From the NCBI GenBank assembly GCA_017512145.1, contig JAFWHB010000032.1, positions 124,001-188,000 of the forward strand: a stretch of 64,000 nt of DNA, written 5' to 3'. This document shows positions 51,332 to 59,962 of the stretch, piece by piece. Both the position numbers and the translations under genes were made by a program. The DNA is from Mogibacterium sp. (GTDB taxonomy: Bacteria; Bacillota; Clostridia; Peptostreptococcales; Anaerovoracaceae). Each line of letters begins with the position of its first letter. Positions within the stretch are counted from its first letter, which is position 1. The notes under the pieces are model-generated. The model saw nothing but the letters and a program-made list of their open reading frames with translations. It was not told the origin of the DNA and did not search any database.

Positions 51332-54244
51332 TTATCTCTTAATTTCTACCATGTTGAAGCATTCGATGATGTCACCAGGCTTAACATCGTTATACTTCTC
51401 TATTCCAAGTCCGCACTCATAACCCTGAGCAACTTCTCTTGCATCATCCTTGAATCTCTTAAGTGATGAAATCACGCCTTCGTGGATGACGATACCATCT
51501 CTTACGAGTCTGATCTGTGCGTTTCTCTTAACGATTCCTTCTGTTACATAGCAGCCGGCAACGACACCAACGTTAGGTACCTTGAATGTGTTCCTGACTT
51601 CTGCCTTACCAAGAACTTCTTCTTTGTATTCCGGATCGAGCATACCCTTCATAGCATCCTGGATCTCATCGATGATGTCATAGATGACTCTGTAAAGTCT
51701 GATTTCGACATCAGCGGCTGCTGCCTGGTTAGTTACAGCAGTTGTAGGTCTTACATTGAATCCGATGATGATAGCATTGGATGTCTCAGCAAGCATTACG
51801 TCAGACTCATTGATAGTACCAACGCCTGAGTGAATAACATTGATCTTGACCTCAGGTGTCTGGAGCTTTTCAAGTGATGTGATGATCGCGCCTACAGAAC
51901 CCTGTACGTCAGCCTTGACGATGAGGTTGAGTTCCTTAGCCTCGCCTTCCTGGATCTGTGAGAAGAGCTTGTCGAGAGTCATGCTTGCATTCTTTGCAAG
52001 GACTTCTTCTCTCATCTTCTCCTTACGGTTAGAAGCGATCTCTCTTGCTGTCTTGTCATCTCTTACTACATTGAATGCATCACCAGCAGCCGGAACATCG
52101 GAAAGTCCGAGGATCTCTACTGCTGTAGCAGGACCTGCCTTGCGGATCGGCTTGCCCTTGAAGTCTGTCATTACACGGATCTTACCGGATGTTGTTCCGG
52201 CAACAACGCTCTGTCCTGACTTAAGTGTTCCGTTGCTTACAAGAAGTGTTGCAACAGGACCCTTAGCCTTATCAAGTCTTGCCTCGATTACAGTACCCAT
52301 AGCGAGTCTGTTAGGATTTGCCTTGAGCTCGAGAACTTCTGCCTGGAGAAGGATCATTTCGAGAAGATCTGTGATTCCCTGTCCCTTCTTAGCTGATACA
52401 GGTACACAGATTACATCTCCGCCCCAATCCTCTACAAGGATGCCGTGCTCAGTGAGTTCCTGCTTGACTCTGTCAGGATTTGCACCAGGCTTATCCATCT
52501 TGTTGATAGCAACGATGATAGGAACGCCTGCAGCCTTAGCGTGGCTGATGGACTCAACAGTCTGAGGCATTACACCGTCATCAGCAGCTACTACGAGAAC
52601 TGCGATATCTGTGACCTGTGCACCTCTTGCACGCATGGTTGTGAAAGCTTCGTGTCCCGGTGTATCGAGGAATACGATTTTCTTGCCGTTGATCTCAACT
52701 TCAGAAGCACCGATGTGCTGTGTGATTCCGCCGGACTCACCTGCTGTTACGTTGGTATTACGGATAGCATCAAGAAGCGATGTCTTACCATGGTCAACGT
52801 GACCCATTACTGTGATGATAGGCGGACGAGGCTGAAGCTCGCTCTCTGTATCCTCACGAGTGTCGATACCAGGTTCTTCAATCTCAGGCTCTTCCTCGGT
52901 TACAACGATGTCGAGTCCAAGGTCTTCTGCGAGCATTTCGATTGCATCCTTATCAAGTGACTGGTTGATAGTAGCCATAACGCCCATCTGCATCATTGAC
53001 ATGATGATCTTGCTGACGCTGACCTCAGCCTGTTCGCTGAGACCTGCAACAGTGATAGGAGCTGTTACAGCGATTGTGCCCTCTGGAAGGAGTTCTTCAG
53101 CTGTAGGCTCTTCAACAGTCTTGGTCTTGTATTTCTTCTTGTGACGTTCCTGCTTTTCAAGTGCTCTCTCGTCATAGATGTTGTTGTTATTATTGCGGCG
53201 TCCGCCAGGACCATCCTCACGTCTGTCAAATCTTGACTGCTTATCCTTGTCCTTGTTATCGAAGAACTTCTTGCTCTTGCCCTTGGATGACTTGGAGCTT
53301 GCAGCAGGAGCTGCAGCTGCTCCGGAATTATCACGTGCAGGTCTTGACTGTGCAGGTTTTCTGCTGTCGCCGTCCTGATTACGGCCCTTTCCGCCGCGCT
53401 GGTCTCTCTGATCCTTATGATCTTCCTTACCCTTGCCGGATCTGCGGTCCTTATTATCTCTGTTCTCTCTATTGTCTCTGTTATCTCTGCCGCCCTTGCC
53501 GCCTCTTGATTCCTTGTTGTCATTCTGGAGGCTGGCCTTTCTTTCCTGCTGACGCTTCTTTAGCTCTTCAGCCTTCTTCTTCTCAGTTGCGGCATCAGAA
53601 ATCTTCTTGAACCTCATAGGCTTGCCTGGAGCATTTACATACTCTTCTTCAGGTTCTGGTGCCGGTGCAGGTCTGACTTCTTCCGCAGGGGCTGTCTCAG
53701 GCTCAGCAGGAGCTGCAGGTTCTGGTTTAACTTCTGCCTTAGGAGCTGGCTCAGCTGGTGCAGGCTCTGGCTGTGGTTCCGGTGCCGGTGCAGGCTCTTC
53801 TGCAGGCTTAGCAGGAGCAGCTGGTTCAGGCCTTTCCTCTGGTGCTGGCTCTTCTGCCTTGATTACCGGTTCCAAAGCTGCAGCAGGTGCATCTTGTGTT
53901 TCTGGCTCTGGAGTCTCTGCAGCAGGTGCAGCCTGCTCAGGTTCAGATTTCTCAGGAGCTACCGGCTTCTTAGGGATCACAGGCTTGCCCATTGGCATTC
54001 TTGACTTAGCAGCATCCTTATTGATGACAGGAGTAGCCTTGATCTTAGGCTTGCCACTTGCAGACTTGGCATCACCTGCATTTCCTTTCATCAGATTGAT
54101 TGTGCTGATAATTCTGTTGGCAGCAAAATCATCAATGCTGGCCTTAGCACTGCTGATTTCGATATCCATCTTGGATGCATAATCCTTAAGTTCCTGTAAT
54201 GTGATGTCAAGTTCTTTGATAAGTTCGCTAACTTTTTTTGACAT
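51332..54244 (-). CDS. infB: Translation initiation factor IF-2
   Basis: GTPase that places initiator tRNA on the ribosome (970 aa). The N-terminal ~60 residues form an IF2-N helix-rich unit. Then comes a long low-complexity region, first Pro/Ala/Glu-rich (~95-215), then very basic and Asp/Arg/Asn/Lys-rich (~230-370). The G domain starts with [16 protein letters not shown] near residue 480, with DTPGHEAF and [11 protein letters not shown] following. Domains II, C1 and C2 complete the protein to [20 protein letters not shown]. The linker is longer than in many Firmicutes. It follows rnpM by 11 bp. Confidence 0.97.
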   Translation of the reverse strand: MSKKVSELIKELDITLQELKDYASKMDIEISSAKASIDDFAANRIISTINLMKGNAGDAKSASGKPKIKATPVINKDAAKSRMPMGKPVIPKKPVAPEKSEPEQAAPAAETPEPETQDAPAAALEPVIKAEEPAPEERPEPAAPAKPAEEPAPAPEPQPEPAPAEPAPKAEVKPEPAAPAEPETAPAEEVRPAPAPEPEEEYVNAPGKPMRFKKISDAATEKKKAEELKKRQQERKASLQNDNKESRGGKGGRDNRDNRENRDNKDRRSGKGKEDHKDQRDQRGGKGRNQDGDSRKPAQSRPARDNSGAAAAPAASSKSSKGKSKKFFDNKDKDKQSRFDRREDGPGGRRNNNNNIYDERALEKQERHKKKYKTKTVEEPTAEELLPEGTIAVTAPITVAGLSEQAEVSVSKIIMSMMQMGVMATINQSLDKDAIEMLAEDLGLDIVVTEEEPEIEEPGIDTREDTESELQPRPPIITVMGHVDHGKTSLLDAIRNTNVTAGESGGITQHIGASEVEINGKKIVFLDTPGHEAFTTMRARGAQVTDIAVLVVAADDGVMPQTVESISHAKAAGVPIIVAINKMDKPGANPDRVKQELTEHGILVEDWGGDVICVPVSAKKGQGITDLLEMILLQAEVLELKANPNRLAMGTVIEARLDKAKGPVATLLVSNGTLKSGQSVVAGTTSGKIRVMTDFKGKPIRKAGPATAVEILGLSDVPAAGDAFNVVRDDKTAREIASNRKEKMREEVLAKNASMTLDKLFSQIQEGEAKELNLIVKADVQGSVGAIITSLEKLQTPEVKINVIHSGVGTINESDVMLAETSNAIIIGFNVRPTTAVTNQAAAADVEIRLYRVIYDIIDEIQDAMKGMLDPEYKEEVLGKAEVRNTFKVPNVGVVAGCYVTEGIVKRNAQIRLVRDGIVIHEGVISSLKRFKDDAREVAQGYECGLGIEKYNDVKPGDIIECFNMVEIKR

Positions 54245-54255
54245 TCATGTCCTCC

Positions 54256-54528
54256 TTAGTTGCTATTGAGAGCTGTCTCAATAGCCCTCTGAATCTCGTC
54301 TGTATTTGCTTTGCATTTCAGTATGCGGTTCCAGGCCTTGCGTTTGATCGAAAGCTGAAAGCATTCTTCACTCCTGCAGAGATATATGCCTCTGCCTTCG
54401 GACTTTGAACCTGCATCCGGAATGATATTTCCTTCTCTTACAGTGAACCTCATGAGCTCACTCTGAGGTCTTGACTGCTGGCAGCCAATGCATTTACGCA
54501 TCGGCACTTGTGTCTTTAGTCTCCTCAA
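54256..54528 (-). CDS. rnpM: YlxR/RnpM RNA-binding protein (DUF448)
   Basis: A 90-residue basic protein of the YlxR family, described in Bacillus subtilis as an RNase P modulator. The family core is clear: PMRKCIGCQQSRPQSELMRF near the N-terminus, then GRGIYLCRSEECFQLSIKRK. The upstream start is a TTG at 54528, which gives the usual short basic extension. An ATG at 54501 would give a shorter form. Either start overlaps the end of nusA. It sits between nusA and infB as in most Firmicutes. Confidence 0.92.
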   Translation of the reverse strand: MRRLKTQVPMRKCIGCQQSRPQSELMRFTVREGNIIPDAGSKSEGRGIYLCRSEECFQLSIKRKAWNRILKCKANTDEIQRAIETALNSN

Positions 54529-55624
54529 TTACATTACCCTCTTCTGAAGCATCGTCTGCATCTTCGTATTCATCAAATGCGAAGCCCATTTCTCTAAGCT
54601 GATCGTTGCTCTTGATATCGATCTTCCAGTTGCTGACTCTTGCAGCAAGTCTTACATTCTGGCCTTCTCTTCCGATAGCCAGTGAAAGCTGCTGCTCAGG
54701 AACAACTGCGGTTGCGGACTTCTCTTCTTCGTTGATATATACGCCCTCAACAATTGCAGGTCTGAGTACGTTGCTGATGAGTACAGCAGGATCTTCATCC
54801 CATACGATGATATCGATCTTCTCACCAAAGAGCTCATCTGTGATGTTCTGTACTCTTGTTCCTCTGTTACCAACGCATGCTCCTACAGGATCAACGTTCT
54901 CATCCTTTGAGTAAACAGCGATCTTAGTACGGGAGCCGGCTTCTCTTGCGATACCCTTGATCTCAACTGTTCCGTCAGCGATCTCAGGAATCTCAAGCTC
55001 AAACAGACCTCTTACCAGGCCAGGATGTGATCTTGAAAGAAGAACCTGAGGTCCCTTGTTGTCTTTCTTGACATCCATGACGTAAACCTTGATTCTGTCG
55101 CCAGGCTTGAAGGACTCAGTCTTGACCTGCTCTGATGTAGGTACTCTTCCTTCTGTTCTTCCAAGGGATACGAGCATTGTTCCGTTGTTGATCCTCTCAA
55201 CCTTACCTGTAACGATCTGTCCCTTCTTGCTGATGAACTCGTTGTAGGAATTGACTCTCTCAGCCTCTCTGTTCTTCTGTACGAAGACCTGCTTAGCTCC
55301 CTGAGCAGCGATCCTGTTAAAGTCCTTAGGATCGATCTGGTACTCAACAACATCGCCGATCTCATATTCTTCGTAGATCTCTCTTGCTTCTTCGAGTGAG
55401 ATCTGAGTCAGATCGTCTTCTACTTCCTCTACAACTTCCATACCCATAAGAACGGTAACATCACCATTCTCCATGTCGACCTCAACTCTTACATTGGATG
55501 CGCCGTAGTTCTTCTTATATGCATTCTCGATCGAATCCTTGATAGCTCCGATGATCTCCTCTTCTGAAAGATTCTTCTCTTTCTTAAGATCTGCAAATGC
55601 ATCCAGAAACTCTTTGTTCATCAT
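54494..55624 (-). CDS. nusA: Transcription termination/antitermination factor NusA
   Basis: RNA polymerase-binding factor (376 aa) for pausing, termination and antitermination. The N-terminal domain (~1-125) is followed by S1 (QIVTGKVERINNGTMLVSLG) and two KH domains (GACVGNRGTRVQNITDEL and LAIGREGQNVRLAARVS). An acidic tail lacks the extra repeats of proteobacterial NusA. It lies 8 bp after rimP. A hairpin in the operon leader may allow it to control its own expression. Confidence 0.97.
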   Translation of the reverse strand: MMNKEFLDAFADLKKEKNLSEEEIIGAIKDSIENAYKKNYGASNVRVEVDMENGDVTVLMGMEVVEEVEDDLTQISLEEAREIYEEYEIGDVVEYQIDPKDFNRIAAQGAKQVFVQKNREAERVNSYNEFISKKGQIVTGKVERINNGTMLVSLGRTEGRVPTSEQVKTESFKPGDRIKVYVMDVKKDNKGPQVLLSRSHPGLVRGLFELEIPEIADGTVEIKGIAREAGSRTKIAVYSKDENVDPVGACVGNRGTRVQNITDELFGEKIDIIVWDEDPAVLISNVLRPAIVEGVYINEEEKSATAVVPEQQLSLAIGREGQNVRLAARVSNWKIDIKSNDQLREMGFAFDEYEDADDASEEGNVIEETKDTSADA

Positions 55625-55632
55625 GTCCTCCC

Positions 55633-56109
55633 TTAGAATATTACTGCTAAATTTATCTTTGAAATCTTGTTCTCAGGTATTTCGATACGGTCCTTGCCGA
55701 CTTCGATAGTTACGATGCCGTTATCCTTGCCGACGAGTACACCGTCAAAATTCTTCTTGCCACTGATCTGTTCGTAAGTCTTGACTTCGACTTCTCTTCC
55801 GGCAAATCTGACATAGTCTGTGTCCTTGATGAGTTCACGGTCAAGACCCGGTGAACTTACTTCCAGGTTGTAGCTCCTGTCGATCAGATCGAGTTCATCA
55901 AGCTTGTCACTCAGGAATCTTGTGACATCTTCGCACTCTTCGATGCTAACATATTCGTTCTCAGCATCCATCGTCTTGTCGAGGAACACTCTGAGGATCC
56001 AGTCAGGACCTTCTTTCTTGTATACTATCCTGTAAATCTCAAGTTCCTTGCCATCAAGGTACCCATCGAGGATAGCTGCGACCTTCGCAGAAATGTCTTC
56101 TCTTGCCAT
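55633..56109 (-). CDS. rimP: Ribosome maturation factor RimP
   Basis: Assists 30S assembly (158 aa). Family text is VSIEECEDVTRFLSDKLDE and YNLEVSSPGLDRELIKDTDY, with an SH3-like C-terminal domain (VLVGKDNGIVTIEVGKDRIE). The frame opens at 56133, but GGAGAATATA precedes the ATG at 56109 and the conserved domain starts there. First gene of the nusA-infB operon. Confidence 0.94.
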   Translation of the reverse strand: MAREDISAKVAAILDGYLDGKELEIYRIVYKKEGPDWILRVFLDKTMDAENEYVSIEECEDVTRFLSDKLDELDLIDRSYNLEVSSPGLDRELIKDTDYVRFAGREVEVKTYEQISGKKNFDGVLVGKDNGIVTIEVGKDRIEIPENKISKINLAVIF

Positions 56110-56150
56110 TATATTCTCCGTCTTATAACGCAAAAAACTCCAAACATAAG

Positions 56151-56178
56151 CGAAAGAGTGGGATGTCCCACTCTTTCG
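56151..56178 (-). terminator. Strong hairpin in the rimP leader: PBP terminator or nusA attenuator
   Basis: A perfect 13-bp stem (56151-56163 with 56166-56178, CGAAAGAGTGGGA type) with a 2-nt loop. On the minus strand the following bases are CTTATGTTTGGAGTTTTTT, an interrupted U-tract. It lies after the PBP stop and before rimP, and downstream of a possible promoter, so it could work as an attenuator of the nusA operon. Confidence 0.75.
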
Positions 56179-56198
56179 GAGTTATAACTTACTGTATA

Positions 56199-56227
56199 TA
56201 TATAACATTATAAGTCTTAAAATGCAA
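56199..56227 (-). promoter_or_regulatory. Putative promoter of the rimP-nusA-infB operon
   Basis: Minus strand TTGCAT (56227-56222), 17-bp spacer, TATATA (56204-56199). If used, transcription would start near 56192 and the leader would contain the 56151-56178 hairpin. Confidence 0.45.
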
Positions 56228-56248
56228 GGACTTTATTCAAGTCAGTCC

Positions 56249-59200
56249 TTATCCCGCCGGTGCAGGTGTAGGTGTAGGTACTGGCACTATTGGTACTACC
56301 GGAGCCGATGGATCTATCGGCAGAACAGCACCAGGATTATTAGGATCTATCGGCAGGATGCCAGGCGGCAGTTCTTCTGGTTCAGGTTCAGGTTCTGGTT
56401 CTGGTGGTGCAGTGCCCTCCGTATACCAGTTGCCATCCCATGCGCGGAAGACATTATCAGGTCTGTCCTTATATTCGCCCTCCTTGGCCCTGTCGATCTT
56501 GCTTACGATCTTGCTCCAGAGTGCTGCTGCTTTGTCGGAGTAAGAATCCATCTGTACATTGTCATCCGTTCCGATCCACAGTGCAACAGAGTATGATGGT
56601 GTGAAACCATCGAACCAGATATCGTAACGGCTGTCGGTAGTGCCGGTCTTGCCGCCTACTTTGATACCCTTGACTGCAGCTGGTGATCCGATTCCGTCTG
56701 TAACGACGCTCTGAAGAACGTCAGTCATGATCCATGCAACACCAGGATTCAGAACCTTGAATTCCTCAGACTTTGCTTCAAGAAGAGTTCTTCCGTTGTT
56801 ATCTTCGACTCTTGTGTAGCATATCGGAGTATTGCGCTTGCCTCCGTTAGGGAAAGCAGCATATGCAAGCGACATTTCAAGCGGTGAAACTCCTTCTGAC
56901 ATTGCTCCGAGCGCGAGTGCCGCAAGGTTGACGTCATTGATTGGCTGACTCGTATCGTCGATTGCTGTCGTTATGCCAAAGCTCTTGAGCATATCCATCG
57001 AATATGCAATGCCGACCTGTGCAAGGATCTTGACAGCGCAGGTGTTGATCGACTTCTGAATCGCTGTCTTGAATGTGTTCTGACCGGAATAGCTCCTTGT
57101 TACATTCAGAGGCCATGTCTCGCCGTTGACCTTCATCTTCTCGTCGACAACTGTAGATGAAACAGTGATGTAATCACCCCAGTTGCTTGTACCCTGCTTG
57201 TCATAGCCGGTATCCTTGAATTTGAATGTCTCGCCCTTCTTCTGATACTCATACGACTTCTGAAGAGCTGCAGCATATACAGTCAGAGGCTTGATCGATG
57301 AACCAGGCTGTCTTGGATTGGTAGCTCTGTTGAAGAGCATCTCTCCATCGGCATTTCTAGTGCCCACCATGGCCTTGACCTTACCTGTTCCAACCTCAGT
57401 GATTACCATCGCAGCCTCAGGAACGACATCCTTCTTGTTGGTTCCAGGGAAGTTCTCGGACTTCTTGAACTGCTTGGTTATGACCTTCTGTGCCTGACTG
57501 TCGAGAGTCGAGTAGATTCTGAGACCCTTAGTGTAGATCAGTTTTGTCGCCTGTTCTTCAGTCAGGTCGTACTGATTCATGAGGTCTTTCTTGACTGTCT
57601 CGATCAGATAGTCCTTGAATGCGGAAGTTGTCGATGCTGAGCTGATTCCTCCCGGATTGATGAAATCTGCAAGAGGTCTTGTTGCAGCATCTTTCTGTTC
57701 CTGAGTTATATATCCCTGCTCGAGCATGAGCTGGAGAACGAGATTACGTCTTGCCTGAGAGGTATCGTTAGCATAGATACCCTTCTTGATCTTGGTCGTA
57801 TTCTCGCCTTCTTCAGTTACTACGAGCTGATATGATCCCGGAGCCTGAGGCAAAGCAGCCAGAGCTGCGCATTGCTCAAGGGTCAGCTCCTCAACGCTTA
57901 CCGAGAAGTACTTTCTAGCTGCTGTATCGACACCGTAGCACCCATAGCCAAGATAAATCGTATTCAGGTAAGCCGTCAGTATCTCTTCTTTACTCAGCTC
58001 CTGCTCGATCTCATAAGCGTAATACATCTCTGTGATCTTACGCTTGATCGATCTTACACTCTTGTCTTCCGGCAGGAATATGTTACGTGCAAGCTGCTGA
58101 GTGATCGTACTCGTGCCGCTGATTCTGCCGCCGTGGAATCTCTCAAGGATAGCTCCTATTATTCGTCTGAAGTTGAAGCCCCGGTGAGTCCAGAACGTCT
58201 TATCCTCAATTGCTATGAAAGCATTCTTGAGATTCTCAGGAAGCTGTTCATACGAGATGATCTGTCTGTTCTCGTTGTAATAGATCTCATCTATCAGGGT
58301 CTCCTGATCATCATATATATATGTACTTACAGCAAGTGTATCGTAGATCCTGCTTGGCTGGATCGGATCAGCCTTGCTGATAACATATGCAGTGTATCCT
58401 ACTCCTGCCAGGCCTCCGAGAATACAGAGGCTGATGAAGGTGATCATAAGAGCACGGACAAATGTCCAGAGCTTGCTTCTTTTTTTCTTTACTTTTCTGG
58501 CTTTGGTCTTAGTGGCCGGAGGGACTGGCCTGTTACCGCCTCCTGAGCCTCCTGAAGACTTAGGCTTGGCCTTGGTCTGCGAGACGGATTTTGAAGGAGC
58601 CTTGGCCTTAGCGGTACTCTTCGGCCGGTTCTTAGCAGCAGCCTTCTGCCTTGCCAGAGATTTAGACTTGTTATTCTTCATTGAAGGCACCGTTCCTGTA
58701 ACCTCCCTTAAATCGTTCTTATCAGCCTTAACTGCTTTGTCAGCGTTCTTGGCATTATTCGTGTCTGCTGAAGCCTCAGCATCACTGACTTCTGCTGCGT
58801 CCGGCTCAGGAGCAGCTTTCCATGAGGCAGCTTTGAGAGCACTTCTCTTTTTTTTGATTTTGAATGGATGATTGGCAGGCACAAATTCGTTGGCCTTAGC
58901 CATCTCAGCAAAAGCAGCCTGCTCCGCAGCCTTCTTCTCTGCAGCTCTTTCGAGCTTGATATCAAGATTAGTATTCCTGTCGCTGAACTTAGGCTCAAGT
59001 CCATAGATTATGTCTTCAGCCTCCTTAGGCTGATCGGAATGAGGCACAGGAACCGGAGGCTTGATAGCTCCAGGTACAAGGCCCTTGGCATTCCTTGACT
59101 TGAACATGCCGGAAGTAGCAGGATTATTGCTCTCTTCTTCGGTGATCTCGGCATCTACAATATTAAGAAGATCGATAATATCTTCATCGGAATACTCAAC

Positions 59201-59671
59201 AGGAGGCTCATCGATAGAAATATCAGCATTCTCGATCTTAACTTTAAGAACCTTGACATCAGGCTTAGGTTCAGGCTTAGGTTCAGCTTTAGGCTCAGGC
59301 TGAGACTTTGGTTCAGGTTCAGGCTCAGATGCAGGCTCAGAGACCGGTTCAGATGCATGAACAGGAATATCATCCTGATCTGTGAAGGCTTCTGCCTTCC
59401 TGAGGGCATCCGAAATATCCTCACGAACCATTGTCTTATAAAGCTCGTCAGTAGTTACAGTTCTTGTATTGCGAGAGAGTGTGTTATTGCTGCCAGCCGG
59501 ATCAGCAGTCTTACCGGATTCATTGCCAGATTTCCTGAAATCAAAGTCAAAGTCCAGATCCGCAGAATCATTCTTCCTGGATTGTCCATTATTAACGGAC
59601 ACATTGCGTCTGTCAGCAGTAACCGAACGAACGTTATTCTCTTGTTCAGATTTGTTATCCTTGTTGGTCAC
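56249..59671 (-). CDS. Class A penicillin-binding protein with long cytoplasmic N-terminal region
   Basis: Bifunctional peptidoglycan glycosyltransferase/transpeptidase (1140 aa). Residues up to ~400 are a cytoplasmic, low-complexity region with Glu/Pro repeats (~110-140) and basic Lys/Ala/Ser-rich segments. The membrane helix is LWTFVRALMITFISLCILGG (~404-425). The glycosyltransferase domain has EDKTFWTHRGFNFRR and STITQQLARNIFL. The transpeptidase has the nucleophile motif GSSIKPL, SIN in KSINTCAVK, and KTGTT. The C-terminal tail is Pro/Glu-rich then Pro/Val/Thr-rich. GTG codons at 59680 and 59671 are possible starts. AGGAG lies eight bases before the second. Most class A PBPs have only a short cytoplasmic end. 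Confidence 0.92.
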   Translation of the reverse strand: MTNKDNKSEQENNVRSVTADRRNVSVNNGQSRKNDSADLDFDFDFRKSGNESGKTADPAGSNNTLSRNTRTVTTDELYKTMVREDISDALRKAEAFTDQDDIPVHASEPVSEPASEPEPEPKSQPEPKAEPKPEPKPDVKVLKVKIENADISIDEPPVEYSDEDIIDLLNIVDAEITEEESNNPATSGMFKSRNAKGLVPGAIKPPVPVPHSDQPKEAEDIIYGLEPKFSDRNTNLDIKLERAAEKKAAEQAAFAEMAKANEFVPANHPFKIKKKRSALKAASWKAAPEPDAAEVSDAEASADTNNAKNADKAVKADKNDLREVTGTVPSMKNNKSKSLARQKAAAKNRPKSTAKAKAPSKSVSQTKAKPKSSGGSGGGNRPVPPATKTKARKVKKKRSKLWTFVRALMITFISLCILGGLAGVGYTAYVISKADPIQPSRIYDTLAVSTYIYDDQETLIDEIYYNENRQIISYEQLPENLKNAFIAIEDKTFWTHRGFNFRRIIGAILERFHGGRISGTSTITQQLARNIFLPEDKSVRSIKRKITEMYYAYEIEQELSKEEILTAYLNTIYLGYGCYGVDTAARKYFSVSVEELTLEQCAALAALPQAPGSYQLVVTEEGENTTKIKKGIYANDTSQARRNLVLQLMLEQGYITQEQKDAATRPLADFINPGGISSASTTSAFKDYLIETVKKDLMNQYDLTEEQATKLIYTKGLRIYSTLDSQAQKVITKQFKKSENFPGTNKKDVVPEAAMVITEVGTGKVKAMVGTRNADGEMLFNRATNPRQPGSSIKPLTVYAAALQKSYEYQKKGETFKFKDTGYDKQGTSNWGDYITVSSTVVDEKMKVNGETWPLNVTRSYSGQNTFKTAIQKSINTCAVKILAQVGIAYSMDMLKSFGITTAIDDTSQPINDVNLAALALGAMSEGVSPLEMSLAYAAFPNGGKRNTPICYTRVEDNNGRTLLEAKSEEFKVLNPGVAWIMTDVLQSVVTDGIGSPAAVKGIKVGGKTGTTDSRYDIWFDGFTPSYSVALWIGTDDNVQMDSYSDKAAALWSKIVSKIDRAKEGEYKDRPDNVFRAWDGNWYTEGTAPPEPEPEPEPEELPPGILPIDPNNPGAVLPIDPSAPVVPIVPVPTPTPAPAG

Positions 59672-59762
59672 AAAAGTCACTCCTGTATTGAATAATCTAT
59701 TAGGAAAAGCTTGAAAATAGGCTAATTGGTACTTCTCAACACTTTGTCCATTATATTAGCAT

Positions 59763-59768
59763 ATTATA
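59763..59768 (-). promoter_or_regulatory. Extended -10 promoter element of the PBP gene
   Basis: Minus strand TGTTATAAT gives a consensus TATAAT (59768-59763) with the TGn extension. No good -35 was found. The remaining DNA between 59769 and 59904 shows nothing further. Confidence 0.45.
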
Positions 59769-59904
59769 ACACAATATATGGAAAATGTTCCTATTACAGC
59801 AACAATAATTGGTGTTTTTACCTGCATTTTGTTAAGTGGCGATAACAATATATCCGTATACTAATCCTCAATTCTTCTGAAATCTCTCACGTAGACATAA
59901 ACAA

Positions 59905-59938
59905 GCAAAAAAAGCACATCCTCATTAAGAGAATGTGC
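59905..59938 (-). terminator. Intrinsic terminator of the metal-resistance operon
   Basis: Minus strand GCACATTCTC (59938-59929) pairs with GAGGATGTGC (59923-59914) around a 5-nt loop, followed by a seven-T run. It ends the ArsR-HMA-ATPase transcript. Confidence 0.88.
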
Positions 59939-59962
59939 CTGCTTGAACTGTTTGATTCAGTA

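Noticed and set aside
53161-53610. Cys-rich plus-strand ORF opposite infB
   Set aside because: It mirrors the low-complexity basic region of IF-2 and has no RBS or family resemblance; a shadow frame.
53630-53960. Tandem repeat array or CRISPR-like element
   Set aside because: The repeats are degenerate codons for Pro/Ala/Glu within infB, without fixed repeat and spacer lengths.
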